This document shows positions 1 through 9,160 of a DNA stretch of 64,000 bases, in pieces. Source of the DNA: Treponema sp. (lineage in GTDB: Bacteria > Spirochaetota > Spirochaetia > Treponematales > Breznakiellaceae); assembly GCA_009777735.1 (NCBI GenBank), contig WRLF01000002.1, positions 124,001 to 188,000 of the forward strand, read 5' to 3'. The notes below the pieces were generated by a model. That model made no database searches. It saw only the letters and a program-made list of their open reading frames with translations, and was not told where the DNA came from. The translations under genes and the position numbers were made by a program. Numbering within the stretch: position 1 is the stretch's first letter; each line of letters begins with the position of its first letter.

Positions 1-1
1 A

Positions 2-1531
2 TCCATTGGCAGCGAAGTTTTCAATGACTGTACCAGCTTGGCTTGGGTGGACTTCCCGGTGGCTACTTCCATCGGCAACCAAGCTTTCATTAGAAATACC
101 AGCCTGACAAGCGTGACCTTCCCGGCGGCTACCGAAATTGGCGGCATTGCATTCTCTGGCTGCACTAGCCTGATCAGCGCAGACTTCCCGGCAGCTACCT
201 CCATCGGCAGCAGTGCATTCTCTGGCTGCACTAGCCTGATCAGCGCAGACTTCCCGGTAGCTACCTCCATCGGCAGCAGTGCATTCTCTGGCTGCACCAG
301 CCTGATCAACGCAGACTTCCCGCTAGTTATCTCAATTGAAGGTGTCTCCTGGTTGACTGGCGCCTTCGAGGGCTGTACTAGCCTAAACAATGTGTCCTTC
401 CCGATGGCTACCAGTATCGGCAACCGCGCTTTCTTTGGTTGCACCAGTCTGGCCAGCGTATCTTTTCCGGCATCCACTTCCATCGGCAGCCAAGCTTTCT
501 CTGGCTGCACCAGCCTGACCAGCGTGTCTTTCCCAGCGGCTACTGAAATCGGTGGCAATGCCTTCCGTGGCTGCACCAGCCTGACCAACGTGTCCTTCCC
601 ATTGGTTACATCCATCGGCGAACAAACCTTCCATAGCTGCACCAGCCTAGCCAACGTGTCTTTTCCGGCAGCTACATTCATCAGCCACGGAGCCTTCGAT
701 GGTTGCAGCAGCTTAGTTTGGGCAGATTTTTCATTGGTTACCATCATTGGCCAAGAGGTCTTCTCAAATACTGGTACTATCGCTCTCACTGTAACTCTGG
801 GGCTGACAACTCCATCAGTTGGCACAGCAATATTTTCTGGCATTAGTGCAGCCAAAGATGTTACAGTGTGGGTTCCAGCTGAAGCAACAGGTTATACCGG
901 TTTCCCGCCAGAAAATACTACTTCCAATACTTGGGCAAATGCTTTTAGAGGCAGGGGGTGGAATGGGACAAGTTATCAAAACGGTTCGGTAAATGCAAAC
1001 ATTAATCTGATGCTAAAGTCTTATTACTACATTATTACATTCAATGCTAACGGTGGAACAGTCACCCCGGCAAACGCTGAAACAGACACAAACGGCAGAC
1101 TTGCATCCCTGCCAACGCCGGCAAGAGACGGATGGATTTTTACCGGCTGGTGGACAGCGGTAACAGACGGGGCGCAAATATTTACGAATACAGTATTCAC
1201 AGAAAACACTATTGTTTATGCACATTGGGAACCCGCCTCGATACCTTCTCCGCCTGCTAATTTAACTGCATCCAATGTCACGGTCAATGGCATGATAACC
1301 AATGTAGCAAGATTGAGATGGGATGCTGTTAATAATGCTACATCGTACAGAATCTACCGTAGGTTGCTCGTAACCGGTAGTAATTTTGAACTTATTTATA
1401 CGGTTGCTGGCGACAGAACAGAAAACACTGTACAATCAGCATCATACTCATATAACTATATTTATGGAGTAACAGCAGTAAATTCTTTGGGTGAAAGCGC
1501 TATGTCAACAGCGCAAACACCACTGCAGTAA
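2..1531 (+). CDS. BspA/TpLRR surface protein with Listeria-Bacteroides repeat and FN3-like C-terminus (5' truncated)
   Basis: The reading frame is open from base 2, and the repeat pattern is already running there (SIGSEVFNDCTSL), so the gene starts left of the window; the TTG at 38 is not a real start. About a dozen leucine-rich repeats of roughly 23 residues (pattern SIG..AF.GCTSL..VSFP) cover the first 250 codons and are typical of LRR_5/BspA proteins. A Listeria-Bacteroides (InlB B-like) repeat follows (ITFNANGGTV...GWIFTGWWT, about codons 340-400), then a fibronectin type III-like domain to the end. Such proteins are usually secreted and bind host or matrix ligands in treponemes and Bacteroidetes; that role is inferred here. 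Several repeat units are nearly identical at DNA level, so the repeat number is probably variable. Confidence 0.9.
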   Translation, partial: SIGSEVFNDCTSLAWVDFPVATSIGNQAFIRNTSLTSVTFPAATEIGGIAFSGCTSLISADFPAATSIGSSAFSGCTSLISADFPVATSIGSSAFSGCTSLINADFPLVISIEGVSWLTGAFEGCTSLNNVSFPMATSIGNRAFFGCTSLASVSFPASTSIGSQAFSGCTSLTSVSFPAATEIGGNAFRGCTSLTNVSFPLVTSIGEQTFHSCTSLANVSFPAATFISHGAFDGCSSLVWADFSLVTIIGQEVFSNTGTIALTVTLGLTTPSVGTAIFSGISAAKDVTVWVPAEATGYTGFPPENTTSNTWANAFRGRGWNGTSYQNGSVNANINLMLKSYYYIITFNANGGTVTPANAETDTNGRLASLPTPARDGWIFTGWWTAVTDGAQIFTNTVFTENTIVYAHWEPASIPSPPANLTASNVTVNGMITNVARLRWDAVNNATSYRIYRRLLVTGSNFELIYTVAGDRTENTVQSASYSYNYIYGVTAVNSLGESAMSTAQTPLQ

Positions 1532-1573
1532 GTGGCGAGCGCAAATGAAGTACACGAGTGACACCGTTTTCTT

Positions 1574-1602
1574 CTGGTGTACCTTCAAGTAAGGTACGCC
1601 AG
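1574..1602 (+). repeat. Intergenic hairpin between two BspA genes
   Basis: A 12-bp inverted repeat (CTGGTGTACCTT / AAGGTACGCCAG, one G-T pair) around the loop CAAGT lies 43 bases after the stop of the upstream BspA gene. No T-run follows, so it is only a weak candidate for a terminator; it could also be an mRNA-stabilising or repetitive element. Confidence 0.45.
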
Positions 1603-1711
1603 ATATGTGGCGTGGAGGTATAACAGTACGGCAAAGGTGTCATTTGAATTATGGTAACGCACGAGTGACAGACACCGGTTTATTCTGATAAATTATATAA
1701 GGGAGTTTGTT

Positions 1712-2689
1712 ATGAACAAAAAAACAGCAGCGTGGCTTGCAATGGCATTGACAGTTGGCTTTACGGCCTGCGGACAGTACAACGATGCAAGTGATTTTCG
1801 ATTCAGGCAGATACAAAACGAAAAGGCTGTGGAAATTAACGAATATACAGGGAGCAGGCAAGTTGTCCGTATCCCCCGGCGTATACAGAAGCTGCCCGTT
1901 ACGTCCATTGGGCGCAGAGCTTTTAGAGGCACTAACATTGTCAGTGTAACCATACCCAGCAGTGTTACCTCCATTGAGGAGGAAGCCTTCGAAAACTGCG
2001 CCAGCCTTATCAGCGTAACCATACCGAACAGCATAACCACTATTGGGAGGCGGGCTTTTGCTGCAACCGGACTAACCAGTATAACCATTCCCAACGGCGT
2101 TACTTCCATTGGGGGTGGAGCTTTTTTTGGTTGCGCCAGCCTCGCCAGCATAACCATTCCCAACAGCGTTACTTCCATTGGAGGTGGAGCTTTTGCAGGC
2201 AGTGTAACAGAAATACAACTTGCATCCGGTAACCCAATGTTTAGTTTGGTAGACGGTATACTATATGATAAAATGCAACATACATTGATTATGTATCCTT
2301 CTGGAAGAACAGGATCTTTTACCATCCCAAACAGCGTTACCTCCATTGGGAACAGTGCATTTGAACTATCCAACCTTACCAGCGTAACCATACCCGACAG
2401 CGTTACCACCATTGAGGATAATGCTTTTTATGGTTCCCGCCTTACCAGCGTAACCATACCAGGCAGCGTAACTGAAATTGGCGGTTGGGCTTTTCTTTCC
2501 GACGACCTTATAAGCGTAACCTTTACCAGAGGCAATACCCGTATTCATTTATTCTCATTTCATGGCGATTTAGAGGTTAAATATCTCGGAGGTGTCGACC
2601 CTTATGGAATTCAGCATATACGCGGCGGTGGCGCAGGCACATATACCACAGCTAATCCGGGGTCACGTGCGGTGTGGACGAAGCGGTAG
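1712..2689 (+). CDS. BspA-like leucine-rich repeat lipoprotein
   Basis: This 325-residue protein starts with a lipoprotein signal (MNKKTAAWLAMALTVGFTACG, lipobox FTAC at about residues 17-20). LRR_5 repeats of the form VTIPNSVTSIGGGAF follow throughout, broken around residues 165-205 by a segment typical of BspA proteins (NPMFSLVDGILYDK). A clear AAGGGAG ribosome site lies before the ATG. It is probably anchored in a membrane by its lipid and exposes the repeats. It follows another BspA gene and precedes a lipoprotein with a different repeat, so this end of the window is a surface-antigen cluster. The ligand is unknown. Confidence 0.88.
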   Translation: MNKKTAAWLAMALTVGFTACGQYNDASDFRFRQIQNEKAVEINEYTGSRQVVRIPRRIQKLPVTSIGRRAFRGTNIVSVTIPSSVTSIEEEAFENCASLISVTIPNSITTIGRRAFAATGLTSITIPNGVTSIGGGAFFGCASLASITIPNSVTSIGGGAFAGSVTEIQLASGNPMFSLVDGILYDKMQHTLIMYPSGRTGSFTIPNSVTSIGNSAFELSNLTSVTIPDSVTTIEDNAFYGSRLTSVTIPGSVTEIGGWAFLSDDLISVTFTRGNTRIHLFSFHGDLEVKYLGGVDPYGIQHIRGGGAGTYTTANPGSRAVWTKR

Positions 2690-2715
2690 AAGAGAAAACA
2701 AAAAAGGAGTTAATT

Positions 2716-4311
2716 GTGAGTAAAAATAATTTTTTGGGCATACTTGTAATTGTGCTGGTGTTTGGAATGATGGTTCCTGCCTGTGCGAATCAAGTGGACA
2801 GATCGCTTAATGGGACATGGGTTTATGAAGAAAAACATGAAGGAGAAGATGCGGAAGTACCTTTGGAGATAAGACATGAAGTGACTTTTAATAATGGAAA
2901 TTTTGAAATGTCTAATGATGGTCAGCCAGTGTTGAGGGGGAGGTACGCAACAGATAATGGGAAATTTACTCTAACAACGACCCATGTTCATGGTTTGATG
3001 CTGGGTTATGATTCTGGGTTTGAATCAAGATGGTATTCAAGAAATGAAATTAAATCTGCCTTTGTTCCATCACGAGTGTCCGAGGAGGAATTTGATCAGC
3101 TGTCTTTTACTACATTAGAATTATTTACATATAATTATTCTGTAGATGGTTATACACTTACATTAATTATTGAAGGAGAGCCTCCTCTAAGATTCATCAA
3201 ATCGTCTGGCAGATCGGCGGGGACGAGGCAAAACAGCGACAGCAATTCCCAAATCACAGCAACCGATCCCTTTTTTAATGCCGGGGATTGGACAGAAGCA
3301 GGGGATTGGACAGATGTCGGGGTTTGGGCAAATGCCGGTTATTGGAAAGACGGAGTATGGCATGCCTTAAGCTTGCCTCGCGAAGCAACAGATTCCCGTA
3401 CCAGCGGTATTACCGTGTCCGGCGATGTGGTCTATATTTCAGGTTCATACAGTATAACCGGGATGGGCGGTGATGATTTCGCCTGTTATTGGCGAAACGG
3501 GGTAATAAATATTCTGAGCATTCCAAGCGGAGCAACAAGCCCTCAAACCAGTGGTATTGCCGTGTCTGGCGATATCGTCTATGTTACAGGTTCGTACAGA
3601 AATGCCCAAAATATTGAGATCGCCTGTTATTGGCGAAACGGAGTAATAAATACTGTGAGCATTCCTGGCGGAGCAAGAGGTTCCAGCACCAGCGGTATTG
3701 TTGTGTCAGGAGATGTAGTCTATATTGCAGGTTCATACAGAAATGCCCAACACGATAATATCGCGAGTTACTGGCGAAACGGAGTATTAAATACTTTGAA
3801 TATTCCTAGCGGAGCAAGAAATTCCAGCGCCGATGGTATTGCCGTGTCAGGAGATGTAGTCTATATTGCAGGTTTTTACAGAAATGCCCAATACAAAGAG
3901 ATCGCATGCTATTGGCGGAACAGAGAGTTACAAAATCTAAACATTCCAAGCGAAGCAATCAGCTCTAGTGCCATTGGTATTACTATATCTGGAGATGTAG
4001 TCTATGTTACAGGTTCGTACAATATTGCCGACTTTGATTACATTGCAACGTACTGGCGAAACGGAGAGTTACACAACGTGAGCCTCCCGAGTGTTACAGA
4101 TCTTATTGCCAGAGTTATTGCCGTGTCCGGCGATATAGTCTATATTGCAGGATCGGGTAATTTCTTCAACCCAACCGTCTGCTATTGGGAAAATGGTGTA
4201 GTACACAATTTGATGATTCCTGTGAACTTTCAGGATAAATATGTTAGAATAACCGGTATTGCCGTATTTGGCGATTCAGTCTATATAACTAATACATTCT
4301 GGATGCAATAA
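2716..4311 (+). CDS. Lipoprotein with WRNG propeller-like repeats
   Basis: I place the start at GTG 2716 because AAGGAG lies 6 bases upstream and a lipoprotein signal follows directly (MSKNNFLGILVIVLVFG, lipobox VPAC). The frame runs open to 2674, overlapping the previous gene, but that stretch has no signal. Residues about 30-160 form a beta-rich domain resembling small lipocalin-like or copper-resistance-type lipoprotein folds (NGTWVYEE...). From about 215 onward there are seven or so 45-residue repeats combining ACYWRNG, SIPSGA, TSGIAVSGD and VYVTGSY. The regular length and the WRNG and VSGD cores suggest a beta-propeller. A shorter paralogue lies at 13373-14503 on the other strand. The function is unknown; exposure at the surface or in the periplasm is inferred. 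Confidence 0.82.
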   Translation: MSKNNFLGILVIVLVFGMMVPACANQVDRSLNGTWVYEEKHEGEDAEVPLEIRHEVTFNNGNFEMSNDGQPVLRGRYATDNGKFTLTTTHVHGLMLGYDSGFESRWYSRNEIKSAFVPSRVSEEEFDQLSFTTLELFTYNYSVDGYTLTLIIEGEPPLRFIKSSGRSAGTRQNSDSNSQITATDPFFNAGDWTEAGDWTDVGVWANAGYWKDGVWHALSLPREATDSRTSGITVSGDVVYISGSYSITGMGGDDFACYWRNGVINILSIPSGATSPQTSGIAVSGDIVYVTGSYRNAQNIEIACYWRNGVINTVSIPGGARGSSTSGIVVSGDVVYIAGSYRNAQHDNIASYWRNGVLNTLNIPSGARNSSADGIAVSGDVVYIAGFYRNAQYKEIACYWRNRELQNLNIPSEAISSSAIGITISGDVVYVTGSYNIADFDYIATYWRNGELHNVSLPSVTDLIARVIAVSGDIVYIAGSGNFFNPTVCYWENGVVHNLMIPVNFQDKYVRITGIAVFGDSVYITNTFWMQ

Positions 4312-4357
4312 AATATGCGCCATTTGTAAGGAGCATATCATATACAATTTTGATGAA

Positions 4358-4591
4358 ATGATTGCTGAAAGAAGCAGAGAAATTGAGCGCAATCCTGACA
4401 GTATTAACGCTTACAATCAGAGGCACGGGGGCACAGCGGTACACGGAGGGGAGAAGAGGTTGAAGAAGCTTTCACCCAATTTTTCTTATAATAGAGTTGT
4501 TCGGAAACTTCAGTTTACGAACAACTTCCGCTTAAAAAAGCAATTTTCAGTGTTTAGGCACTGGAAATTGCAAGACTTGTTCGGCAACTAA
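4358..4591 (+). pseudogene. Short ORF, probable gene remnant running into a hairpin cluster
   Basis: The first 25 residues (IERNPDSINAYNQR) resemble the start of a tetratricopeptide repeat, and AAGGAG occurs at 4328-4333. The rest translates through a degenerate G-rich intergenic repeat and the palindromes at 4496-4611. No full domain can be recognised, so I read it as the truncated 5' end of a lost gene rather than an active gene. Confidence 0.25.
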
Positions 4592-4611
4592 CCGAGTTGT
4601 CGAACAAGTCT
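4496..4611. repeat. Cluster of three consecutive palindromes
   Basis: Three hairpins follow one another. 4496-4525 has a 14-bp arm with one mismatch and a 2-base loop. 4540-4571 has a 13-bp arm with one G-T pair and a 6-base loop. 4573-4611 has a 17-bp arm with one G-T pair and a 5-base loop. The first and third share the core TTGTTCGG.AACT, so they are copies of one palindromic family. No coding function fits this stretch. It may be a REP/MITE-like element or a structured RNA 3' end. Confidence 0.6.
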
Positions 4612-4659
4612 AATGTTAATTGATTGACACACAAACAAAAATATATTATTAATAGAAGT

Positions 4660-5265
4660 ATGAAAAGATATGGAATGTTGATAATTTTTTTATTACTTAC
4701 ATCTCATGTATTTGCAGTATTTTATGGGTATTATGGCACTGAAGTGTATGAAAATTCGTACATATCGATTGAATTTGAGGCTGTTCCCATTCTGCTGATT
4801 CCTCCTGATGCTATTAATATTACCTATGAAAATCACCAAGAACTGTATTGGAGTTTGTTAATTTGGGCTGTAAATTCGCAAGGTAAACTGCATGATGTAA
4901 CTAATAGTGTACGTTTCTTTGTAAGATTTGGTAAGTGTGAAAAAATGATAATTAACGAAAACGATGAAACAATTGTGCAATCGGAGTTTATTTTTAATGA
5001 TTTCCAAGAATTACAGGCAGCAATTTTTGAAATATTAAATAATTTTTATAACATTGACGTGAGTTATAACGATTTACATTCTATACGGTTATTTGAGCTA
5101 AAGTATATTATGGATGATGAAAGTTATTACTCAATTGGCTTTTTTTTAACCGAAAATAGCGCAAAAAAGCACATAGAGCACGATGCAGACGATAAATACA
5201 TTATTGAAACCCGCTTGTTTACAAAGAATGAATTTATGGAAAGCGTACATATTATTGTAGGTTAG
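4660..5265 (+). CDS. Hypothetical secreted protein
   Basis: This is an unrecognised protein of about 201 residues. I chose ATG 4660 over TTG 4624 because a clear signal peptide begins there (MKRYGMLIIFLLLTSHVFA). The mature part is acidic and rich in aromatic residues and asparagine, without recognised motifs or cysteine clusters. It stands alone between the hairpin cluster and the convergent lon gene. Export to the periplasm is inferred from the signal; the function is unknown. Confidence 0.6.
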   Translation: MKRYGMLIIFLLLTSHVFAVFYGYYGTEVYENSYISIEFEAVPILLIPPDAINITYENHQELYWSLLIWAVNSQGKLHDVTNSVRFFVRFGKCEKMIINENDETIVQSEFIFNDFQELQAAIFEILNNFYNIDVSYNDLHSIRLFELKYIMDDESYYSIGFFLTENSAKKHIEHDADDKYIIETRLFTKNEFMESVHIIVG

Positions 5266-5334
5266 AACTGCAGCAATCTAAAACACAGCAGTAACTTTTC
5301 CCTTCCTTCTTCCTCTCCGTGCCCTCTGTGCTCC

Positions 5335-7770
5335 CTAACCCGGTAGCGCCAGCGCCAGTACTTCCTCGAAGCGTTCAACAAGATGGAACGTGATGCTTTT
5401 TTTTACATGGTCGGGGATGTCGTCAAGGTCGCGTTCGTTCTGTTTGGGGATGATAATATGCCTGGCCTTGTTGCGGCGGGCGGCAATGGTTTTTTCCTTT
5501 AAACCGCCAATGGGCAGAATGTGACCGGTAAGTGAAAGTTCGCCGGTCATTGCCAGCCTATCTTCGACAACCTTGTTCCGCATGAGAGAAAGCAGCGCTG
5601 TTGCCATGGTGATGCCCGCCGAAGGGCCGTCTTTGGGTGTCGCACCTTCTGGTATGTGCAGGTGGATGTGGTTCGTGTCAAACCAGTTGTTTTCTAAACC
5701 GTAATGTTCCACTGCAAGTTTCCTCGCCACAGTCATGGCTATCGCTGCGCTTTCCTTCATTGTATCGCCCATTTTGCCGGTAAGGGTCAGGCCCTCTTTG
5801 CCGGGAACCGATGCTGCTTCAATTACCAGGGTGTCGCCGCCCATGCTTGTCCATGCAAGCCCCACGGACATGCCCGGCTTGTCGGCCTTTTTTATATCGC
5901 CTTCGGGGAAAATCGGTTTGCCCAAATATTTTTCGATAAGTTTTTTGTCAATGGCAAAACAGTCAACAGCATTTTTTTTTGCAGCGGTTTTAGGTTTTTC
6001 TACAGCGGCTTCATCAGCCGCAGCTTCGTCCTGCTCGACGATCTGTTTGGCAATTTTACGATGAATACTGTCAAGGTTTTTTTCAAAATTCCGTACACCT
6101 GCTTCACGGGCATAAGCATTGGCAATATGTAAAAGGCTGTCCTTCGTATACCGTACGAGATTTTTTTTCAGGCCGTTTTTTCTGAGGCTTTTGGGTACCA
6201 GGTAGCGTTTGGCTATTTCCAGTTTTTCTGTGTCGATATAACCGGGCAGTTGGATAATTTCCATGCGATCGAGCAGCGGCGGGGGAATGGTGTCCAGGGT
6301 ATTGGCGGTAACGATAAAAAAAACATTGGAAATGTCAAACGGAAGGTCAAGGTAATGATCGCGGAATGCGTAGTTTTGCTCGGGATCGAGTACTTCCAAA
6401 AGCGCGCTTGCCGGATCGCCCTGATAACTTGCCCCCATTTTGTCAATTTCGTCGATCATAAAAACCGGATCTTTGGATTTAACGATCTTCAGCCCCTGGA
6501 TGATCTTGCCCGGCATTGCGCCGATGTACGTACGGCGGTGTCCCTTGATCTCCGCTTCATCGCGCATCCCGCCGACCGAAAACCGAAAAAACTGTTTGCC
6601 CAGAGCGCGGGCAATGGATCTGCCAACAGAGGTTTTTCCCACGCCGGGCGGCCCGACAAGACAGATAATCGATCCCTTGGAAGCTGTGGTTTCCGAGGTG
6701 TTTTTACCTGCTTCCATACTTCCTCTCAGTTTGCGTACGGCTAAATATTCGACAATACGGGTTTTAACATCCTTTAATCCGTAATGGTCGGATTCAAGTA
6801 TCGTCTGAGCGTTTTTCATATTGAAGCTTTCAGGTTCCGGGGCAAGCCAGGGAAGGCTGACAATCACATCGAGGTAATTGCGCGTAACAATAAATTCTGC
6901 TGAGTTCGGTTCCATCAGGTTGAATTTTTCAAGTTCCTGTTCCACAATCTCCTTGATTTCGCCTTCAAATTTAAAAACATCCAGTTTTTCCTTGAAACGC
7001 TGGTAGTCGGAACTCTTGGCGTCGGTCGTCATTCCCAGCTCGCCTTTGATCGCCTTAAGTTCTTCTTTTAAAAAATAATCCCGCTGAGATTTTTCGATTT
7101 TTTCGTTTATTTCTCTTTGTATTCTTTTTTGGATTCGCAGCAGTTCCTGTTCTTTTTTGATGAACACCAGTACCTGTTCCATGCGTTTACGAACATTGAG
7201 GGTCTCCAAAATCTTCTGCTGTTCCGCCTTGTCGATATTTAATATGCTGGTAATAAAGTCGGCGATTTTTCCGGGATGATCGATGTTGATCATGTTCAGA
7301 CGCATTTCCTCGGAAAACAGGGGATTGTTTTCGGAAATCTGTTTCATTTCCGAAATGAGCGCGCGGGTAAGGGCCTTTACCTCGCTCGTATTGTCTTCTT
7401 CTTCCTCAAGGTATTCAACCGCTGCTACGATAGGATTGCTGGCATGAAGGGTTTTTTTTACCCGGAAACGCTTGAGTGTGGAAATAAATATATTCACCCC
7501 GCCGTCGGGAAGGTTGATTTTTTTGACGATTTTGGCGGCTGTTCCAACCTTGTACAAATCACCGATAGATGGTGTTTCGGTCTCATTTTGCATCATTACC
7601 AGCCCGACCATTGCGTCTCCGTTAACGGCATCATCCACTACTTTTACATCAACCGGGTTTCCAATCATAATCGGAGTAAAAATCCCCGGAAAAATCGGCC
7701 TGCCCATGAGTGCCACCAAGGGCAGCTTATTGGGGAGAATTTGGTCTATAGGTACAATTTGATCAGACAT
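5335..7770 (-). CDS. lon: ATP-dependent protease Lon
   Basis: Full-length Lon (811 residues from ATG 7770; the ORF can be read to GTG 7800 but Lon homology starts near residue 10). Lon degrades damaged and regulatory proteins in the cytoplasm as a hexamer. The order is the N-terminal substrate domain (about 10-205), a coiled linker (210-300), an AAA+ module with Walker A GPPGVGKT (373-380) and Walker B VFMIDEID (436-443), and the S16 protease domain. The catalytic dyad is visible as Ser717 in KDGPSAG and Lys760 in GGLKEK. A small acidic Ala/Lys-rich insertion at about 580-600 separates the AAA and protease parts. It is transcribed divergently from carD. The ribosome site is weak. Confidence 0.97.
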   Translation of the reverse strand: MSDQIVPIDQILPNKLPLVALMGRPIFPGIFTPIMIGNPVDVKVVDDAVNGDAMVGLVMMQNETETPSIGDLYKVGTAAKIVKKINLPDGGVNIFISTLKRFRVKKTLHASNPIVAAVEYLEEEEDNTSEVKALTRALISEMKQISENNPLFSEEMRLNMINIDHPGKIADFITSILNIDKAEQQKILETLNVRKRMEQVLVFIKKEQELLRIQKRIQREINEKIEKSQRDYFLKEELKAIKGELGMTTDAKSSDYQRFKEKLDVFKFEGEIKEIVEQELEKFNLMEPNSAEFIVTRNYLDVIVSLPWLAPEPESFNMKNAQTILESDHYGLKDVKTRIVEYLAVRKLRGSMEAGKNTSETTASKGSIICLVGPPGVGKTSVGRSIARALGKQFFRFSVGGMRDEAEIKGHRRTYIGAMPGKIIQGLKIVKSKDPVFMIDEIDKMGASYQGDPASALLEVLDPEQNYAFRDHYLDLPFDISNVFFIVTANTLDTIPPPLLDRMEIIQLPGYIDTEKLEIAKRYLVPKSLRKNGLKKNLVRYTKDSLLHIANAYAREAGVRNFEKNLDSIHRKIAKQIVEQDEAAADEAAVEKPKTAAKKNAVDCFAIDKKLIEKYLGKPIFPEGDIKKADKPGMSVGLAWTSMGGDTLVIEAASVPGKEGLTLTGKMGDTMKESAAIAMTVARKLAVEHYGLENNWFDTNHIHLHIPEGATPKDGPSAGITMATALLSLMRNKVVEDRLAMTGELSLTGHILPIGGLKEKTIAARRNKARHIIIPKQNERDLDDIPDHVKKSITFHLVERFEEVLALALPG

Positions 7771-7881
7771 AGCTTGTTTTCTCTGGAGTAACCATAACAC
7801 ATAAAAGAGGGTGAATCAACGGCAGGAAGCAGAGAGCAGGGGGTTCGCCGGGAGAATAAAATAACCCGCTTAAAATGGATG

Positions 7882-7910
7882 TTCACTTTTTTTTTAATTC
7901 ATGATATACT
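7882..7910 (+). promoter_or_regulatory. Promoter of carD, likely leaderless transcript
   Basis: TTCACT (7882-7887) and TATACT (7905-7910) are separated by exactly 17 bases. The carD ATG is at 7919, only 8 bases after the -10, so a start about 7 bases downstream would leave 0-2 leader bases. No Shine-Dalgarno sequence is present before the ATG. Confidence 0.6.
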
Positions 7911-7918
7911 AACCGATA

Positions 7919-8422
7919 ATGAGCAAAGTTAAGAGTTTCCAGGTTGAGCAGAAGGTTGTGTACCCCAGTCAGGGTGTTGGCATTATCAAATCTATTGAGC
8001 AGATAAAATTCAAGACTACAAAGGTACCCTACTATATTATTTACATTGAAGCGTCTGATATGACTATCAAGGTACCTGTAGATAGAGCATCTGAATTGGG
8101 CATCCGTTCAACGGTTTCAAGGGATGAAGCCTTAAAAGCCCTTGAGTTAATCAGCGAAGATTTTGAACCGATTCCTTCGGACTGGAAACTCCGCTATCAG
8201 ATGAATCTGGATTTGCTGAAAAAAGGCAGTATTAAGGATATTGCCAGCATAGTCCGTTCGTTGTACCACCGGAGTAAGGTCAAGGAATTGCCAATTCTTG
8301 AAAAGAAACTCTACGATTCTGCACAAAAACTTTTGGAGGATGAACTGGCTATTTCGCTTCGTAAATCCAAAAAAGAAGTGGAAGATATGATTCACGAACG
8401 TCTTGAGCCGCCGGAAGATTAA
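7919..8422 (+). CDS. carD: CarD-family RNA polymerase-binding transcription factor
   Basis: The protein has 167 residues, the usual size. The N-terminal RNA-polymerase-interacting domain (KVVYPSQGVGIIKSIEQ, residues about 12-65) is followed by a helical DNA-binding domain (WKLRYQMNLDLLKKGSIKDIASIVRSLYHR, split over about 95-125, with the conserved Trp). CarD binds the polymerase beta subunit and stabilises open promoter complexes, controlling rRNA and stress genes in mycobacteria and spirochaetes. It lies directly before ispD with a 6-base gap. The absence of a ribosome site and the position of the -10 suggest leaderless translation. Confidence 0.93.
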   Translation: MSKVKSFQVEQKVVYPSQGVGIIKSIEQIKFKTTKVPYYIIYIEASDMTIKVPVDRASELGIRSTVSRDEALKALELISEDFEPIPSDWKLRYQMNLDLLKKGSIKDIASIVRSLYHRSKVKELPILEKKLYDSAQKLLEDELAISLRKSKKEVEDMIHERLEPPED

Positions 8423-8428
8423 TCTTCT

Positions 8429-9160
8429 ATGACACAATTTTCTGTAGCGGCAGTTATATGCGCCGCCGGTGCTTCTGCACGAATGGAAGGAAGCAAAAAA
8501 GAATACCGTCCGCTGCCTGGGTCAACAGAAGGCCTTACTGTACTCGGTGCGGCTGTTTCGGCATTTGCTTCTATCCCGGAAATAACTTCCATCGTCATCA
8601 CCGTTCCCGAAGATGCCCCTCTCGGCGATGCCGAGGCCCGGAACGCCCTGCCGCCGAAATTGCTTGAGGAAAAAGGTACGTTAATACAGTTTGTCAGCGG
8701 CGGAAAAACCCGTCAGGATTCTGTGTATAATGCCTTGCTTTCGCTTGCTGCTTCTTCTGTAAACTTTGTACTGATACATGACGGTGCCCGCCCGTGGGTA
8801 AGTATTTCCATCATTAATCAGATTATCGATGCGGTACAAAAACACCATGCCGCTATCCCGCTTTTGCCGCTGGTTGAAACCCCGAAAGAAACAGATGCGC
8901 CTCTGGATACATTCATGAACAGTGCAAACACCGGCTCGGTTTTCATAAAACACCATCTCAGGCGATCCGTTACCGGAACCGCTCAAACACCCCAGGGGTT
9001 TGCGTTTCCGGAGATACTTGCCGCTCACCGGCAGGCAGCGTCGCAGAACATTTCTTTTACCGATGATGCCGAAATCTGGGCTTCATTTTACGGCCCTGTT
9101 GCCGTTATCCCCGGTGAGCCGGAGAACCGTAAAATAACTTTTGCGGAGGATTTGTGCTAA
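8429..9160 (+). CDS. ispD: 2-C-methyl-D-erythritol 4-phosphate cytidylyltransferase
   Basis: IspD joins CTP and MEP to CDP-ME in the non-mevalonate isoprenoid pathway. The N-terminal nucleotide-binding loop is VICAAGASARMEGSKKEY (residues about 9-26), and the substrate motif IHDGARPW is near residue 112; the C-terminal segment TAQTPQGF is also typical. The 243-residue length is normal. It overlaps ispF by 7 bases (stop TAA 9158-9160; ispF GTG 9154), so the two steps of the pathway are translationally coupled. Many spirochaetes and other bacteria carry a fused IspDF; here the two enzymes are separate frames. Confidence 0.95.
   Translation: MTQFSVAAVICAAGASARMEGSKKEYRPLPGSTEGLTVLGAAVSAFASIPEITSIVITVPEDAPLGDAEARNALPPKLLEEKGTLIQFVSGGKTRQDSVYNALLSLAASSVNFVLIHDGARPWVSISIINQIIDAVQKHHAAIPLLPLVETPKETDAPLDTFMNSANTGSVFIKHHLRRSVTGTAQTPQGFAFPEILAAHRQAASQNISFTDDAEIWASFYGPVAVIPGEPENRKITFAEDLC

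Noticed and set aside
148-700. Regular repeats that could suggest a CRISPR array
   Set aside because: The 69-base units are in frame and encode leucine-rich repeats; there are no spacers.
5704-7791. Several plus-strand ORFs of 90-170 codons
   Set aside because: They are frames antisense to lon, whose coding sequence is unmistakable.
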